Assembly: GCF_003609645.1 (NCBI RefSeq)
Contig: NZ_MCIB01000012.1
Coordinates: 1 to 64,000 of the forward strand
Length of the DNA stretch: 64,000 nucleotides
Direction: 5' to 3'
Source of the DNA: Thermohalobacter berrensis
GTDB taxonomy: Bacteria > Bacillota > Clostridia > Tissierellales > Thermohalobacteraceae
Part shown: positions 8,205 through 17,890 of the stretch, one piece after another
Position numbering within the stretch: position 1 is the stretch's first letter
Layout: each line of letters starts with the position of its first letter
Made by a program: the position numbers and the translations under genes
Notes under the pieces: model-generated
Told to the model about the DNA's origin: nothing
The model's database searches: none
The model's input: the letters and a program-made list of their open reading frames with translations, nothing else

Positions 8205-8244
8205 TGGTATATACAACATAACAACAATACAACCCTATATACCA
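8205..8244. promoter_or_regulatory. Two GntR/NagR-type operator-like sites before murP
   Basis: TGGTATATACAA (8205-8216) matches 11 of 12 positions of the symmetric TGGTATATACCA, and CCCTATATACCA (8233-8244) matches 9 of 12. Centres are 28 bases apart, downstream of the -10. HutC-type GntR regulators of amino-sugar genes (NagR/DasR) bind TGGT-n4-ACCA dyads, and a GntR gene of that type lies in the operon at 11767. The outer TGGTATATA and TATATACCA arms also form a single inverted repeat. Confidence 0.5.
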
Positions 8245-8314
8245 TTCTCATGATTTAATTTGTATTTTGCAGGAATTAATCCTGTGAAATAAATCTAATT
8301 TAGGGGGGAGTGTA

Positions 8315-9673
8315 ATGACAACTGGCACTTTGAGTTACACTGAACTTGCAGAAAAAATAATTGAAAAAACTGGAGGAAAGGAAAACATTTTATCAATAGC
8401 TTACTGTATGACAAGACTTAGAATAACAGTAAAAGATACTACTCCAGTAGATAAAGAATCCTTAAGAAAATTAAGTGCAGTTTCAGGAGTTGTAGAACAG
8501 GGAAATCAACTACAAGTTGTTTTAGGTCCAGGAAGAGTTGCAAAAGTTGCAGAAGAAATAGGGAAAATTATTGGTATTGAAATAGGTGAGGTTGATGAAG
8601 CAGAGATTATAAGACAAGAAATAAAAGAAAAAAATGCTACACCATTTAAACTATTGTTAAGAAGAATAGCAAATATTTTTATACCTTTAATTCCTGCATT
8701 TATTGCTTGTGGTCTTGTTCTAGGATTAAACAACATATTTATTAAGATAAATCCTAATTTTGCAAATACAACTGTAGGAGGAATATTAGGGGTTATAGGT
8801 AGAGCAGTATTCTTTGGTTTAAACTTATTTGTTGGTGTAAATGCAGCTAAAGAATTTAAAGGTTCTCCAATGTTAGGTGGAACAATGGCAGCAGTTATTA
8901 CAATGCCAGCCTTAGCTAATGTTCAAATGGCAGGAAAACCTTTGGTACCGGGTAGAGGTGGAATAATAGCAGTCTTATTAGTAGTAGCCTTTAGTAGTTA
9001 CATAGAAAGAAAGGTAAGAAAGCATATACCAGAAGTGTTAGATTTATTTTTAACTCCACTTATAACTATATTGGTTTCATCCTTCGCAGCAATATATATT
9101 TTACAACCTTTAGGAGGAATTATTTCAGATTCAATTGGTTCGGCAGTAAGTGTATCTATTGAAAACGGAGGAGCTATTACAGGTTTTATATTAGGAGGAA
9201 CCTTCTTACCACTTGTTATGACAGGATTACACCAAGGGTTAACACCGATACATGCAGACCTTTTAAAGACAACAGGAGAGAATTTACTACTTCCAATTTT
9301 AGCAATGGCAGGTGCTGGGCAGGTAGGAGCAGCCTTAGCTGTACTGGCTAAAACAAAAAGTGAAAAGCTTAAAAAGACCATATTATCAGCATTACCAGTA
9401 GGAATTTTAGGAATAGGAGAACCATTAATATATGGAGTTACTTTACCATTAGGAAAGCCTTTCATTGGTGCATGTATAGGTGGAGCATTTGGAGCTGCCT
9501 TTAATGCAGTAATGCAGGTAGCCTCATTAAGTATGGGTTTATCTGGCTTACCATTAGCCCTTCTTATAAAACCTGGGAAAACAGTTTTTTACTTATTAGG
9601 TATTTTAGTTTCATATATAGCAGGTTTTATGGCTACATACATGTTAGGATTTGACGATCCTGTAAAGCAGTAA
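8315..9673 (+). CDS. murP: PTS EIIBC component, N-acetylmuramic acid type
   Basis: A 452-residue membrane permease of the glucose/sucrose-type PTS superfamily. Residues about 1-90 form EIIB with the phosphorylation cysteine in ILSIAYCMTRLRI. The rest is EIIC with about ten membrane segments and the GIGEPLIYGVTLPLGKPF motif. It has no EIIA domain, as is known for MurP, which relies on a partner EIIA. The MurNAc assignment comes from the following mupG-like and murQ genes; by sequence alone another beta-glucoside-type sugar is possible. The start follows GGGGGGAG. Confidence 0.85.
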   Translation: MTTGTLSYTELAEKIIEKTGGKENILSIAYCMTRLRITVKDTTPVDKESLRKLSAVSGVVEQGNQLQVVLGPGRVAKVAEEIGKIIGIEIGEVDEAEIIRQEIKEKNATPFKLLLRRIANIFIPLIPAFIACGLVLGLNNIFIKINPNFANTTVGGILGVIGRAVFFGLNLFVGVNAAKEFKGSPMLGGTMAAVITMPALANVQMAGKPLVPGRGGIIAVLLVVAFSSYIERKVRKHIPEVLDLFLTPLITILVSSFAAIYILQPLGGIISDSIGSAVSVSIENGGAITGFILGGTFLPLVMTGLHQGLTPIHADLLKTTGENLLLPILAMAGAGQVGAALAVLAKTKSEKLKKTILSALPVGILGIGEPLIYGVTLPLGKPFIGACIGGAFGAAFNAVMQVASLSMGLSGLPLALLIKPGKTVFYLLGILVSYIAGFMATYMLGFDDPVKQ

Positions 9674-9680
9674 CTAATTG

Positions 9681-9715
9681 AAGGGAAGAAAGATTTATTA
9701 TCTTTTTTCCTCTTA
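9681..9715 (+). promoter_or_regulatory. Hairpin between murP and mupG
   Basis: GGGAAGAAAGAT pairs with ATCTTTTTTCC across a short loop. It resembles an intra-operon processing or partial termination signal. Confidence 0.4.
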
Positions 9716-9735
9716 ATTAAAAGTGGAGGTATATT

Positions 9736-10821
9736 ATGACTAAGGGTATTTCAATATATTTAGGCTTAGATTACGGCCTAGATGAAAACTTAAAATTAAT
9801 TGAAAAGGCGTATAAAAAGGGATTTAAAAGGATATTTACATCCTTACATATACCAGAGGCTAACTACAAAAGATTTTTAAAGGAATTTAATGAGATTGTA
9901 AAAACTTCTAACAAATATAATATGGAAATTATAGCAGATATATCACCTAGGACATTTAAATATTTAGGTTGTGATGCCAATGATTTAAAACTACTTAAAG
10001 AAAAGGGAATTTACGGAATAAGGACAGATTTTGGATTTACTGAAAAAGAAATTGCAAGCTTCAGTAGAAATGATTATGGTTTAAAAATTGAAATAAACGC
10101 AAGTACTATTACAGAGGATTTTATTAAGAAACTTGAAGGATTTGGAGCTAATTTTAATAATATACTTGCTTCCCATAATTATTATCCTAGACCTAATACA
10201 GGTCTATCTAAAAAAACTCTACTGGAAAAAAATAATATACTAAGAAAATATGAAATAGAGATAGGTGCTTTTATCCCTTCACAGAATAATCCCAGAGCAC
10301 CTATATATGAAGGATTGCCTACATTAGAAGAACATAGAAATTTAAGGGCAGATATATGTGCAAAACATTTATTTGTCTTAGGAATTGACAGTGTTATATT
10401 TGGGGATGGCATACCTTCTGATAAAGAGTTAAAACTAGTAGGAGGTATTGATAAAGATATATTAAATTTAAGAATAAAATTACTAAATCCAACTGATATG
10501 GAAAAAAAGATATTATCATTAGAACATACTAACAGAATAGATGAAGCCAGAGATGTAATAAGGTCTACAGTAGGAAGAAATATAGTAACTGATATAGAAA
10601 AGTTTTATCCCCATGACAATTTAGAAAGAAATTTTGGATATGTAACTATAGATAATAAAAAATATAAAAGATATTGTGGGGAATTACAAATACCTAAAAA
10701 AGAATTACCACCAGATGAGCGGGTTAATGTTGTAGGCGAAATAGTGGAAGAAGAGAAATTTTTAATTAATTATATTAAAGGAAATACAAAATTTAAATTC
10801 ACGGTTGAGGAGGAAAAATAA
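9736..10821 (+). CDS. mupG: DUF871 protein, MupG-like 6-phospho-N-acetylmuramidase
   Basis: A 361-residue cytosolic protein of the DUF871 family: an N-terminal TIM-barrel ([66 protein letters not shown]) and a C-terminal beta domain. The Staphylococcus aureus member MupG hydrolyses MurNAc-6-phosphate-GlcNAc after PTS uptake. Here it lies between the MurNAc PTS and murQ and overlaps the murQ start (TAATG), the same arrangement of functions. The start follows TGGAGGT. Confidence 0.85.
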   Translation: MTKGISIYLGLDYGLDENLKLIEKAYKKGFKRIFTSLHIPEANYKRFLKEFNEIVKTSNKYNMEIIADISPRTFKYLGCDANDLKLLKEKGIYGIRTDFGFTEKEIASFSRNDYGLKIEINASTITEDFIKKLEGFGANFNNILASHNYYPRPNTGLSKKTLLEKNNILRKYEIEIGAFIPSQNNPRAPIYEGLPTLEEHRNLRADICAKHLFVLGIDSVIFGDGIPSDKELKLVGGIDKDILNLRIKLLNPTDMEKKILSLEHTNRIDEARDVIRSTVGRNIVTDIEKFYPHDNLERNFGYVTIDNKKYKRYCGELQIPKKELPPDERVNVVGEIVEEEKFLINYIKGNTKFKFTVEEEK

Positions 10822-11744
10822 TGGATGCAAAAAAGTTAGCAAAGCTTACTACTGAATCTAGAAATCCAAATACTTTAAATATAGATACAATGTCAACACA
10901 TGAAATAGTAACTGCAATAAATGAAGAAGATAAAAAGGTTGCATATGCTGTAGAAAAGGCTAAAGAAAAAATAGCAGAAGCAATTGATTTAATAACAGAA
11001 AGGCTTTCTAAAGGTGGAAGACTATTTTATGTAGGTGCGGGAACCAGTGGAAGGCTTGGAATAGTTGATGCTTCAGAATGTCCACCAACATTTGGTGTAA
11101 GTCATGAATTAGTGCAAGGTGTAATTGCAGGAGGAAATGAAGCAATATTTAAAGCTACTGAGGGTGCAGAGGATAATAAAGAATTAGGAAAGGAAGATCT
11201 AAAAAATAGAGGATTAAACAATAAAGATGTTGTCTGTGGTATAGCGGCATCAGGCAGAACACCCTATGTCATTGGTGCCCTTGAATATGCAAAAGAGTTA
11301 GGGGCATTAACTGTATCAATAACAATGAATTCAGAAAGCAAAATATCTAAAATGGTAGATGTACCAATATCAATAGAGGTTGGTCCAGAAGTAATTACAG
11401 GTTCAACTAGAATGAAGGCTGGTACAGCACAAAAGATGATACTTAATATGCTTAGTACAGGAACAATGATAAAGTTAGGTAAAGTTTATAGTAATCTAAT
11501 GGTAGATGTAAAGGTTTCAAATGAAAAGCTATTTAATAGAGCAAAAAGAATAATAATGATTACTACTGGGGTAGATGAAGATAAAGCTGAAGAAATGCTA
11601 AAAAGGTCTAATAACAATGTTAAATTAGCAATTATGATGATAAAAACTGGGCTTGAAAAAGAAGAAGCAGAAAGACTTCTTAATAAAAATAGTGGACATA
11701 TTAGAAGGGCTTTAGGCGATTATGAAAATGAGGTAAATAAATAA
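10821..11744 (+). CDS. murQ: N-acetylmuramic acid 6-phosphate etherase
   Basis: MurQ cleaves the lactyl ether of MurNAc-6-phosphate, giving GlcNAc-6-phosphate and D-lactate. 307 residues, the normal size. It has the SIS-domain motif [20 protein letters not shown], the [18 protein letters not shown] motif and a C-terminal UBA-like helical part. Its product feeds nagA and nagB downstream. The gene is translationally coupled to mupG. Confidence 0.97.
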   Translation: MDAKKLAKLTTESRNPNTLNIDTMSTHEIVTAINEEDKKVAYAVEKAKEKIAEAIDLITERLSKGGRLFYVGAGTSGRLGIVDASECPPTFGVSHELVQGVIAGGNEAIFKATEGAEDNKELGKEDLKNRGLNNKDVVCGIAASGRTPYVIGALEYAKELGALTVSITMNSESKISKMVDVPISIEVGPEVITGSTRMKAGTAQKMILNMLSTGTMIKLGKVYSNLMVDVKVSNEKLFNRAKRIIMITTGVDEDKAEEMLKRSNNNVKLAIMMIKTGLEKEEAERLLNKNSGHIRRALGDYENEVNK

Positions 11745-11766
11745 ACTAAAGACTGGAGGGATTATA

Positions 11767-12495
11767 TTGAAAAAAGTATCAAAACAAAATCCACTCCCAC
11801 TATATTATCAATTAAAGGAAATATTACAGGAAATGATAGAAAATGAAGTATTAAAACCAGGTGACCCTATACCACCAGAAAGGGAACTATGTGAGATTCA
11901 TGGTATAAGTAGAATGACTGCAAGAAAGGCAGTAATGGCTTTAGTGAATGAAGGCATATTATATAGAGAACAGGGTAAAGGAACCTTTGTTGCTAAGCCT
12001 AAAATAAAGAAACAAATATCTCGACTTAAAGGACTTACTGAAGAAATGGGGGAAAAGGGATTAAAAGTAGATACAGAACTACTTTCCTTTGAAATAAAGG
12101 AAGCTACTAAAAAGGTTAGAAAACATTTAAATATTTCTGAAGATAAAAAAGTAATAGAAGTAAAAAGACTGAGAAAAATAGAAGATGAGCCAATAGCAAT
12201 TGAAACTGCTTGGGTACCACATAGTATGTGTCCTGATTTGACAAAGGAATTAATAGAGAATAATTCACTTTACCAAACCTTCAAAGAAAAATACGGATAC
12301 TCTTTAGACCATGCAAAACAAACAATTGAACCCATAAAGGTAAATGAGTATGAAAGTAGCTTACTAGATGTAGATATGGAAAATTTAGCCCTACTTTTTA
12401 GAAGAAAAACATATTTAAATGATGGAAGAGTCATAGAATATACTAAAGCTATTTATAGAAGCGATAAATATAAATACGAAGTAATACTAAGGTAG
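11767..12495 (+). CDS. GntR/HutC family transcriptional regulator (NagR-like)
   Basis: A 242-residue repressor-type protein. The TTG start at 11767 is chosen for its upstream GGAGGG. The N-terminal winged helix PLYYQLKEILQEMIENEVLKPGDPIPPERELCEIHGISRMTARKAV is typical of GntR; the C-terminal UTRA ligand domain is seen in KRLRKIEDEPIAIETAWVP. HutC-type members in amino-sugar operons sense GlcNAc-6-phosphate or glucosamine-6-phosphate. It lies 22 bases after murQ and probably acts at the TGGTATATAC sites before murP. Confidence 0.9.
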   Translation: MKKVSKQNPLPLYYQLKEILQEMIENEVLKPGDPIPPERELCEIHGISRMTARKAVMALVNEGILYREQGKGTFVAKPKIKKQISRLKGLTEEMGEKGLKVDTELLSFEIKEATKKVRKHLNISEDKKVIEVKRLRKIEDEPIAIETAWVPHSMCPDLTKELIENNSLYQTFKEKYGYSLDHAKQTIEPIKVNEYESSLLDVDMENLALLFRRKTYLNDGRVIEYTKAIYRSDKYKYEVILR

Positions 12496-12571
12496 CATCT
12501 TATGAAATTGTAGAGCATAGCATTACTTAATTAATAATTAAAATTTGCTAATTTAAATTGGGGGGAGAATA

Positions 12572-14338
12572 TTGAAAAGAAGAATTGGAACATTGTTATT
12601 AGGAATTATGTTGTTGATGGCAAATTGTAGTTATGCTCTAACACCAGATGAAGACTTGGATAGTACAGTTAATAACATGAGTCTAGAAGAAAAAGTAGGA
12701 CAAATGTTTATGCCTTCATTAAGAATGTGGGATAACGTAACAGAAGTAACAGATGAAATAAAAGAAACCATAAAAAGATACCATCTAGGAGGAATAATAC
12801 TGTTTGCTGAAAATATTGAAACTGCAGAGCAAACATCTACCTTAATTAAGGACTTACAAGAAGCAGCAGATATTCCTCTATTAATATCAGCAGACCAAGA
12901 GGGAGGAATAGTAAACAGGATAAAATTTGGAACAAAGTTTCCAGGGAACATGGCTTTAGGAGCTACAAATGCTAGTAAATATGCGTATAAAGTAGGAAAA
13001 AGTATAGGTGAAGAATTGAAAGCCTTAGGAATTAATGTAAACTTAGCACCAGTATTAGATGTAAATATTAACCCTGATAATCCAGTAATAGGAGTAAGGT
13101 CCTTTGGTGAAGACCCAGACTTAGTTTCAGAAATGGGAGTATCATACATAAAGGGATTACATGATGCAGGAATTGCAGCTACAGCTAAGCATTTTCCTGG
13201 TCATGGAGATACTGATGTAGATTCACATATTGGACTACCAAAAGTTCCACATGATATAGATAGGCTGAAAAAAGTAGAATTAAAGCCATTCCAAAATGCA
13301 ATAGAGGCTGGAGTAGATATGATAATGACAGCCCATGTGGTTCTTCCAGCTATTGATGATACAGAACCTTCCCTTCCAGCAACTTTATCTCATAAAGTTC
13401 TAACAGGACTTTTAAGGGAAGATATGGGCTTTGATGGAGTTATAATAACAGATGCACTTGAAATGAAGGCCATAGCAGATAATTTTGGTCCAGAAGAATC
13501 AGTAATAAGGGCTGTAAAGGCAGGCACAGATATAGTTTTAATGCCAACTAATTTAGATAAAGCCTATAATGCAGTTTTAGATGCTGTAAAAACAGGAGAA
13601 ATTTCAGAAGAAAGAATTAATGAGTCTGTTAAGAGAATATTAAAGCTAAAGATATCAAGGGGAATTTATAATTCTACATCAGATAACAATGAAAACAAGA
13701 ATAAAAATAAAGATTTAACAAAAATAGTAGGAAGTAATAAACATAAAGCATTAGAAAGAAATGTAGCACGAAAGGCAGTAACACTTGTAAAGAATGATAA
13801 TAATCTATTGCCATTTAAACTTGAAAAAGGAAAGAAAATTGTTCTTTTAGCTCCATGGCAAAATAGATTAGATATTATGAAGGATGCCTTAAACAAAATT
13901 ATTGAGGATAAGGGAGTTAAAAATGTAGAGGTAGAAGGATTTGCATATACAGGACTAAATAAATTGACAGATGAACATAAGAAGGCTATAGATTCAGCTG
14001 ATTACATTGTTTTAGGTTCTTATAGCTATAATGTAACTAGTAGAACGCCAGGTAAATACTGGGTTCCAAACTATGTATTAGATACAGTTAAATACGCTAA
14101 TGAAAATGATAAAAATTTAGCTGTTATGGCTATTAGAAACCCTTACGACATAATGTATATGCCAGATGTAAAGGCATATATTGCAGTTTATGGTAGGGCT
14201 GAAGGGCCTAATATACCAGCAGGTATAGAGGTAATATTTGGTGAGGTAGAACCAAAAGGCCAATTGCCAGTTTCTATCCCTACAATGGATGGAAGTGGAA
14301 TTCTTTATAAAATGGGCCATGGTTTATCATATGAATAA
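12572..14338 (+). CDS. nagZ: Secreted beta-N-acetylhexosaminidase, glycoside hydrolase family 3
   Basis: A 588-residue protein beginning at a TTG (12572) behind GGGGGGAG. A signal peptide (KRRIGTLLLGIMLLMANC..YA) indicates export; MANC is not a good lipobox. Residues about 30-370 are the GH3 catalytic domain, with the NagZ-type motif AKHFPGHGDTDVDSHIGLP carrying the catalytic His and the nucleophile Asp in GVIITDALEMKAI. Residues about 395-588 are the second GH3 domain. It removes GlcNAc from muropeptide glycans outside the cell, making MurNAc and GlcNAc for the PTS genes on either side. Confidence 0.92.
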   Translation: MKRRIGTLLLGIMLLMANCSYALTPDEDLDSTVNNMSLEEKVGQMFMPSLRMWDNVTEVTDEIKETIKRYHLGGIILFAENIETAEQTSTLIKDLQEAADIPLLISADQEGGIVNRIKFGTKFPGNMALGATNASKYAYKVGKSIGEELKALGINVNLAPVLDVNINPDNPVIGVRSFGEDPDLVSEMGVSYIKGLHDAGIAATAKHFPGHGDTDVDSHIGLPKVPHDIDRLKKVELKPFQNAIEAGVDMIMTAHVVLPAIDDTEPSLPATLSHKVLTGLLREDMGFDGVIITDALEMKAIADNFGPEESVIRAVKAGTDIVLMPTNLDKAYNAVLDAVKTGEISEERINESVKRILKLKISRGIYNSTSDNNENKNKNKDLTKIVGSNKHKALERNVARKAVTLVKNDNNLLPFKLEKGKKIVLLAPWQNRLDIMKDALNKIIEDKGVKNVEVEGFAYTGLNKLTDEHKKAIDSADYIVLGSYSYNVTSRTPGKYWVPNYVLDTVKYANENDKNLAVMAIRNPYDIMYMPDVKAYIAVYGRAEGPNIPAGIEVIFGEVEPKGQLPVSIPTMDGSGILYKMGHGLSYE

Positions 14339-14372
14339 AAAATAAAATAAAAAAATAAAGGGGGATAACAAA

Positions 14373-15755
14373 GTGAAAGCTTCATTTGGTAAGGTTCAAA
14401 AAATAGGTAAAGCTTTAATGCTTCCAATAGCTGTACTTCCTGCAGCTGCATTACTACTTAGATTGGGAGCACCAGACATATTTAATATTCCATTTATCAT
14501 GAAATCAGGAGAAGCTATATTCTCCAATCTTGCATTATTATTTGCAATAGGTGTTGCTGTTGGTCTAGCCTTTGATAGTGCTGGGGCAGCAGGATTAGCA
14601 GGTGCAGTTGGATACCTTGTATTAACTAATGCAGTATCTACAATAAATTCAGAAATAGATATGAGTGTACTTGCAGGTATAATATCTGGTATTGTAGCTG
14701 GTACTATGTATAACAGATTCCATGATATTGAATTACCAGATTGGTTAGGATTCTTTGGAGGAAAGAGATTTGTACCTATTGTTACAGCTGCAACAAGTAT
14801 AGTATTAGCATTCATATTTGGATTTATATGGCCACCTATTCAAAATGGAATACATGCAACTGGTGAATGGATTATAGGAGCAGGGGCAGTTGGTGTATTT
14901 GCATTTGGATTCTTAAACAGATTATTAATTCCTTTTGGATTACATCATGTAATTAATAGCTTTATTTGGTTTGTATTTGGAGAATATGGAGATGCAACAG
15001 GAGATTTACACAGATTCTTTGCAGGAGACCCAACAGCAGGTTCTTTTATGGCAGGATATTTCCCAATATTCATGTTTGCATTACCTGCAGCAGCCTTAGC
15101 TATGTATAAGATGGCTAAGCCTGAAAACAAAAAGGCAATAAGTGGTGCAATGTTTAGTGTTGCTTTTACATCATTTTTAACAGGTATAACTGAGCCAGTA
15201 GAATTTATATTCATGTTCTTAGCACCAGTCCTATACTTTACACATGCAGTTATTACAGGAATATCAATGGCAGTAACACATATACTTGGAATTAGACATG
15301 GATTTGGATTTTCAGCAGGTGCAATAGACTACTTCTTAAATATGGGATTAGCTACTAAAGGATGGTTAATAATCCCAGTTGGACTTGTATTTGGTGTAAT
15401 ATATTACTTTGTATTCGTTTGGGCAATAAAGAAACTAGACTTACCAACACCAGGTAGATTAGACGAAGAAGGTGGATTAGATGCCCAAATAGAAAATGAA
15501 GGCTTAGCAGGAGTAGCAAAGGCATATATAGATAAGCTTGGTGGTGCAGAAAATATAGAAGAATTGGATGCTTGTATAACTAGACTAAGACTAACTTTAA
15601 AGGATAGTTCAATTGTTGATGATGATGAACTTAAGAAACTAGGAGCATCAGGAGTACTTAGACCTAATGATAAAAATATGCAGGTTGTTGTTGGTACTAA
15701 AGCAGAAATAATAGCTGATGAAATGAAAAAGTTAATTGTTAAATCTGAAGCATAA
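14373..15755 (+). CDS. PTS EIICB component, N-acetylglucosamine type
   Basis: A 460-residue permease beginning at the GTG at 14373 behind AAAGGGGG. EIIC occupies residues about 1-370 (AVLPAAALLLRLGAPD, LNRLLIPFGLHHVINSFIWF, and GITEPVEFIFMFLAP, the GITE sugar-binding motif). EIIB is at the C-terminus with the phosphocysteine in LDACITRLRLTLKD. There is no EIIA. The GlcNAc assignment rests on nagZ before it and nagA/nagB after it. Family name NagP or NagE is possible. A strong hairpin terminator follows. Confidence 0.9.
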   Translation: MKASFGKVQKIGKALMLPIAVLPAAALLLRLGAPDIFNIPFIMKSGEAIFSNLALLFAIGVAVGLAFDSAGAAGLAGAVGYLVLTNAVSTINSEIDMSVLAGIISGIVAGTMYNRFHDIELPDWLGFFGGKRFVPIVTAATSIVLAFIFGFIWPPIQNGIHATGEWIIGAGAVGVFAFGFLNRLLIPFGLHHVINSFIWFVFGEYGDATGDLHRFFAGDPTAGSFMAGYFPIFMFALPAAALAMYKMAKPENKKAISGAMFSVAFTSFLTGITEPVEFIFMFLAPVLYFTHAVITGISMAVTHILGIRHGFGFSAGAIDYFLNMGLATKGWLIIPVGLVFGVIYYFVFVWAIKKLDLPTPGRLDEEGGLDAQIENEGLAGVAKAYIDKLGGAENIEELDACITRLRLTLKDSSIVDDDELKKLGASGVLRPNDKNMQVVVGTKAEIIADEMKKLIVKSEA

Positions 15756-15763
15756 TAGCCAAT

Positions 15764-15796
15764 AATGTGGTGACTTTTATAGTCACCATATTATTT
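15764..15796 (+). terminator. Terminator after the GlcNAc PTS gene
   Basis: AATGTGGTGACT (15764-15775), TTTAT loop, AGTCACCATATT (15781-15792), a 12-bp stem with one G-U pair and an AT-rich tail. Confidence 0.8.
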
Positions 15797-15855
15797 ATAA
15801 TACATTTTCTACATTTGTCACCCCTATTTTAAAAGTTTCCACTGAACTAACACCT

Positions 15856-15909
15856 TGAAACAAGGGGATAATTTTGTCGTCTATTGATGACGGACTCCCC
15901 TTGTTTCAC
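15856..15909. repeat. Long hairpin repeat (family C variant)
   Basis: TGAAACAAGGGG pairs with CCCCTTGTTTCA, with an inner GTCGTC/GATGAC helix around TATT. The outer arms end in TGAAAC/GTTTCA as in the other C copies. Confidence 0.75.
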
Positions 15910-15925
15910 AAAACCTTCTGTTGTT

Positions 15926-15991
15926 GTGAAAGAAGGGGACAGATCTTTTGTTGAACCAAGTGAAACAAAGACCTGTCCCCCTCTGTTTCAC
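15926..15991. repeat. Hairpin repeat GGGGACAG..CTGTCCCC (family C)
   Basis: GTGAAAG and AGGGGACAG at the left pair with CTGTCCCC and GTTTCAC at the right; the middle contains TTGAACCAAGTGAAA. Other copies: 16021-16085, 17700-17762, 18832-18896 and 24588-24651. Confidence 0.75.
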
Positions 15992-16020
15992 GAAACCTTC
16001 CGTTGTTGAGGGATGAACCT

Positions 16021-16085
16021 GAAAAGGGGGACAGACCTATCGTTGAACGAAGTGAAATAGGAGGCCTGTCCCCTTTTTTAGAAAA
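16021..16085. repeat. Hairpin repeat GGGGACAG..CTGTCCCC (family C)
   Basis: AAAAGGGGGACAGACCT with CGTTGAACGAAGTGAAA in the centre and AGGCCTGTCCCCTTTTTT on the right. The TTTTTT tail means this copy could also terminate transcription. Confidence 0.75.
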
Positions 16086-16152
16086 GTGCTAACGAGACCG
16101 TTGTTGAGGGATTCGTAATCCCTCAACTTGTATTAAAGAAAGGATGATATTT

Positions 16153-17325
16153 ATGGAACAAGTAAATGGACTAATCAATGGAAAGATAATAATGGAAGAC
16201 TCAATAGAAGAAAATAAGGTACTAATATTTAAAGATAAAATCATCGACATCATAGATAAAGAAGAAATTAATAAATATAAAAATATAAATTTAATAGATG
16301 TTAATGGAAAATATATTTCACCAGGATTCATAGATATACATATCCATGGTGCAGGTGGAAGTGATACCATGGATAGAAGCATAGAGGCAATAGAAACAAT
16401 AGGTAAAACAATTGCCAAAACAGGAACTACCTCTTTTTTACCTACAACAATGACTATGGATAAAGGGAGTATATATAAAGCATTAGATACAATAAGGGAA
16501 TCAATGAACAGTAATATGCAAGGAGCCAAGGTATTAGGTGCACACCTAGAAGGTCCCTTTATAAATAAAAAGTATAAAGGGGCACAAAATCCTAAGCATG
16601 TGTTGAAACCAGATTATAACTTTGTTAAAGATTACTTAGATGTAATAAAAGTAATAACAATGGCCCCTGAAGTAGATAAAGAATTTCAGTTTATTAAAAA
16701 AATAAAGGATTATGAAAATATAGTTCTTTCTATTGGTCATTCAAATGCAACTTATGAAGAGGTTATGGAATCAGTAAATAAAGGAATAACCCATGCAGCA
16801 CATTTATTTAATGCAATGAGGGGAATGCATCACAGAGAACCTGGAGTAGTAGGTGCAGTGTTGAAAAGTAGTATAAAATGTGAGTTAATTGTGGATAAAG
16901 TCCATGTACACCCAGCAATTTTTCAATTAATTGTGGATATTAAAGGAATAAATAATATAGTTCTTATAACAGATTCAATGAGAGCAGGAGGAATGAAAGA
17001 GGGTATATATGAACTAGGAGGACAAAAGGTAATAGTAAATGATAATTCAGCTAGACTAGAAGATGGGACATTAGCGGGAAGTATACTAACATTAAATACT
17101 GCAATAAAAAACATGTTAGAAAATACTAACCTAACTTTATATGAAGTAGTACAACTTGCCACATTAAACCCAGCAAAGGCTATTGGTATAGACAACAAAA
17201 AAGGCAGCATAAAGATAGGAAAAGATGCTGATATTACAGTGTTCGATGAAGATTTTAATGTTCACTTAACCATTGCAGAAGGAAAAATTGTTTATGAAAA
17301 ATCTCCCCGCCCTCCATTGAATTAA
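16153..17325 (+). CDS. nagA: N-acetylglucosamine-6-phosphate deacetylase
   Basis: NagA removes the acetyl group from GlcNAc-6-phosphate. The start is placed at the ATG at 16153, eight bases after AAAGGA; an ATG at 16144 lies inside that RBS. 390 residues. Amidohydrolase features: metal ligands in GFIDIHIHGAGG, the LEGPFINKKYKGAQ loop, ITHAAHLFNAM, ITDSMRAGG with the catalytic Asp, and GSIKIGKDADITVFD near the end. It takes the product of murQ and of the GlcNAc PTS and passes glucosamine-6-phosphate to nagB. Confidence 0.96.
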   Translation: MEQVNGLINGKIIMEDSIEENKVLIFKDKIIDIIDKEEINKYKNINLIDVNGKYISPGFIDIHIHGAGGSDTMDRSIEAIETIGKTIAKTGTTSFLPTTMTMDKGSIYKALDTIRESMNSNMQGAKVLGAHLEGPFINKKYKGAQNPKHVLKPDYNFVKDYLDVIKVITMAPEVDKEFQFIKKIKDYENIVLSIGHSNATYEEVMESVNKGITHAAHLFNAMRGMHHREPGVVGAVLKSSIKCELIVDKVHVHPAIFQLIVDIKGINNIVLITDSMRAGGMKEGIYELGGQKVIVNDNSARLEDGTLAGSILTLNTAIKNMLENTNLTLYEVVQLATLNPAKAIGIDNKKGSIKIGKDADITVFDEDFNVHLTIAEGKIVYEKSPRPPLN

Positions 17326-17520
17326 GATCAGGAAAGACAGCTGCTAGTTCCTAGTTCTCAGTTCTTAGTTTCGCTAGTAGCTAGGAACTTACGTTGTTGA
17401 TGGATTCGCAATCCATCAACTTAAATCCTAGAGTACATTTGATTAACAAAGGGGACACACTTTAAAAGCAATTGAAAATGTAAAATTGGAAATTTAGAAT
17501 TAAAAGGAAATCTAAAAGAG

Positions 17521-17685
17521 ACTTCTAGGTTTACTTACTAGGTTAAGTAACGGACATCAGAGCCTTACTCCCTAAGATAAGTAACGGACCTCAACGCATT
17601 ACTTCTTAGGCTTAGGTAACGGACACCTTAGTCTATCTTCCTAGGCATAGTAACGGACCACAAAGGTTCACTACTAAGGTTTAAA
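17521..17685 (+). repeat. 34-bp AGTAACGGAC repeat array, about 4 units
   Basis: Units begin at about 17544, 17578, 17613 and 17649, each with (A/G)GTAACGGAC. A degenerate partial unit precedes them. GC content is visibly higher than in flanking genes. Confidence 0.8.
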
Positions 17686-17699
17686 AACCGTAAAAAAGA

Positions 17700-17762
17700 G
17701 TGAAACGGGGGACGGTTCTTTCGTTGCACGAAGTGAAACTAAGACCCGTCCCCAAGTTTCAC
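17700..17762. repeat. Hairpin repeat (family C), inserted relative to the 21.6-kb copy
   Basis: GTGAAACGGGGGACGG pairs with CCCGTCCCC..GTTTCAC. About 91 bases containing this hairpin (17691-17781) are present here but absent at the equivalent point (21616) of the duplicated block. Confidence 0.75.
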
Positions 17763-17796
17763 GAGGTATAATCAATCAGATTGTGTTGCCACAATT

Positions 17797-17822
17797 GTTA
17801 AGGGACGCCCACGTCCCTCAAC
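17797..17822. repeat. Hairpin repeat (family B)
   Basis: GTTAAGGGACG-ccca-CGTCCCTCAAC, about 70 bases before nagB. Confidence 0.75.
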
Positions 17823-17890
17823 TTTTCACCCTTTTTCAGAAATCCTACTGTTAAAAGTCCCAATGTCCTTACTCAGAAGGAGGTTTAAAC

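Larger units (their letters stand above)
15797..16152. other. Intergenic repeats before nagA
   Basis: No gene. Three tandem family-C hairpins (15856-15909, 15926-15991, 16021-16085) are followed by a family-B hairpin (16104-16126). No convincing promoter for nagA was read. Confidence 0.7.
17326..17890. other. Repeat-filled gap between nagA and nagB
   Basis: No gene. In order: a TTCCTAGTTCTCAGTTCTTAG-like/TAGGAACT inverted motif (17341-17392, family E), a family-B hairpin (17396-17420), a CAATTGAAAATG-type AT-rich repeat (17468-17515), four 34-bp units (17521-17685), a family-C hairpin (17700-17762), and a family-B hairpin (17797-17822). The block from about 17455 to 17822 is nearly duplicated at 21413-21656. 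Confidence 0.75.
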
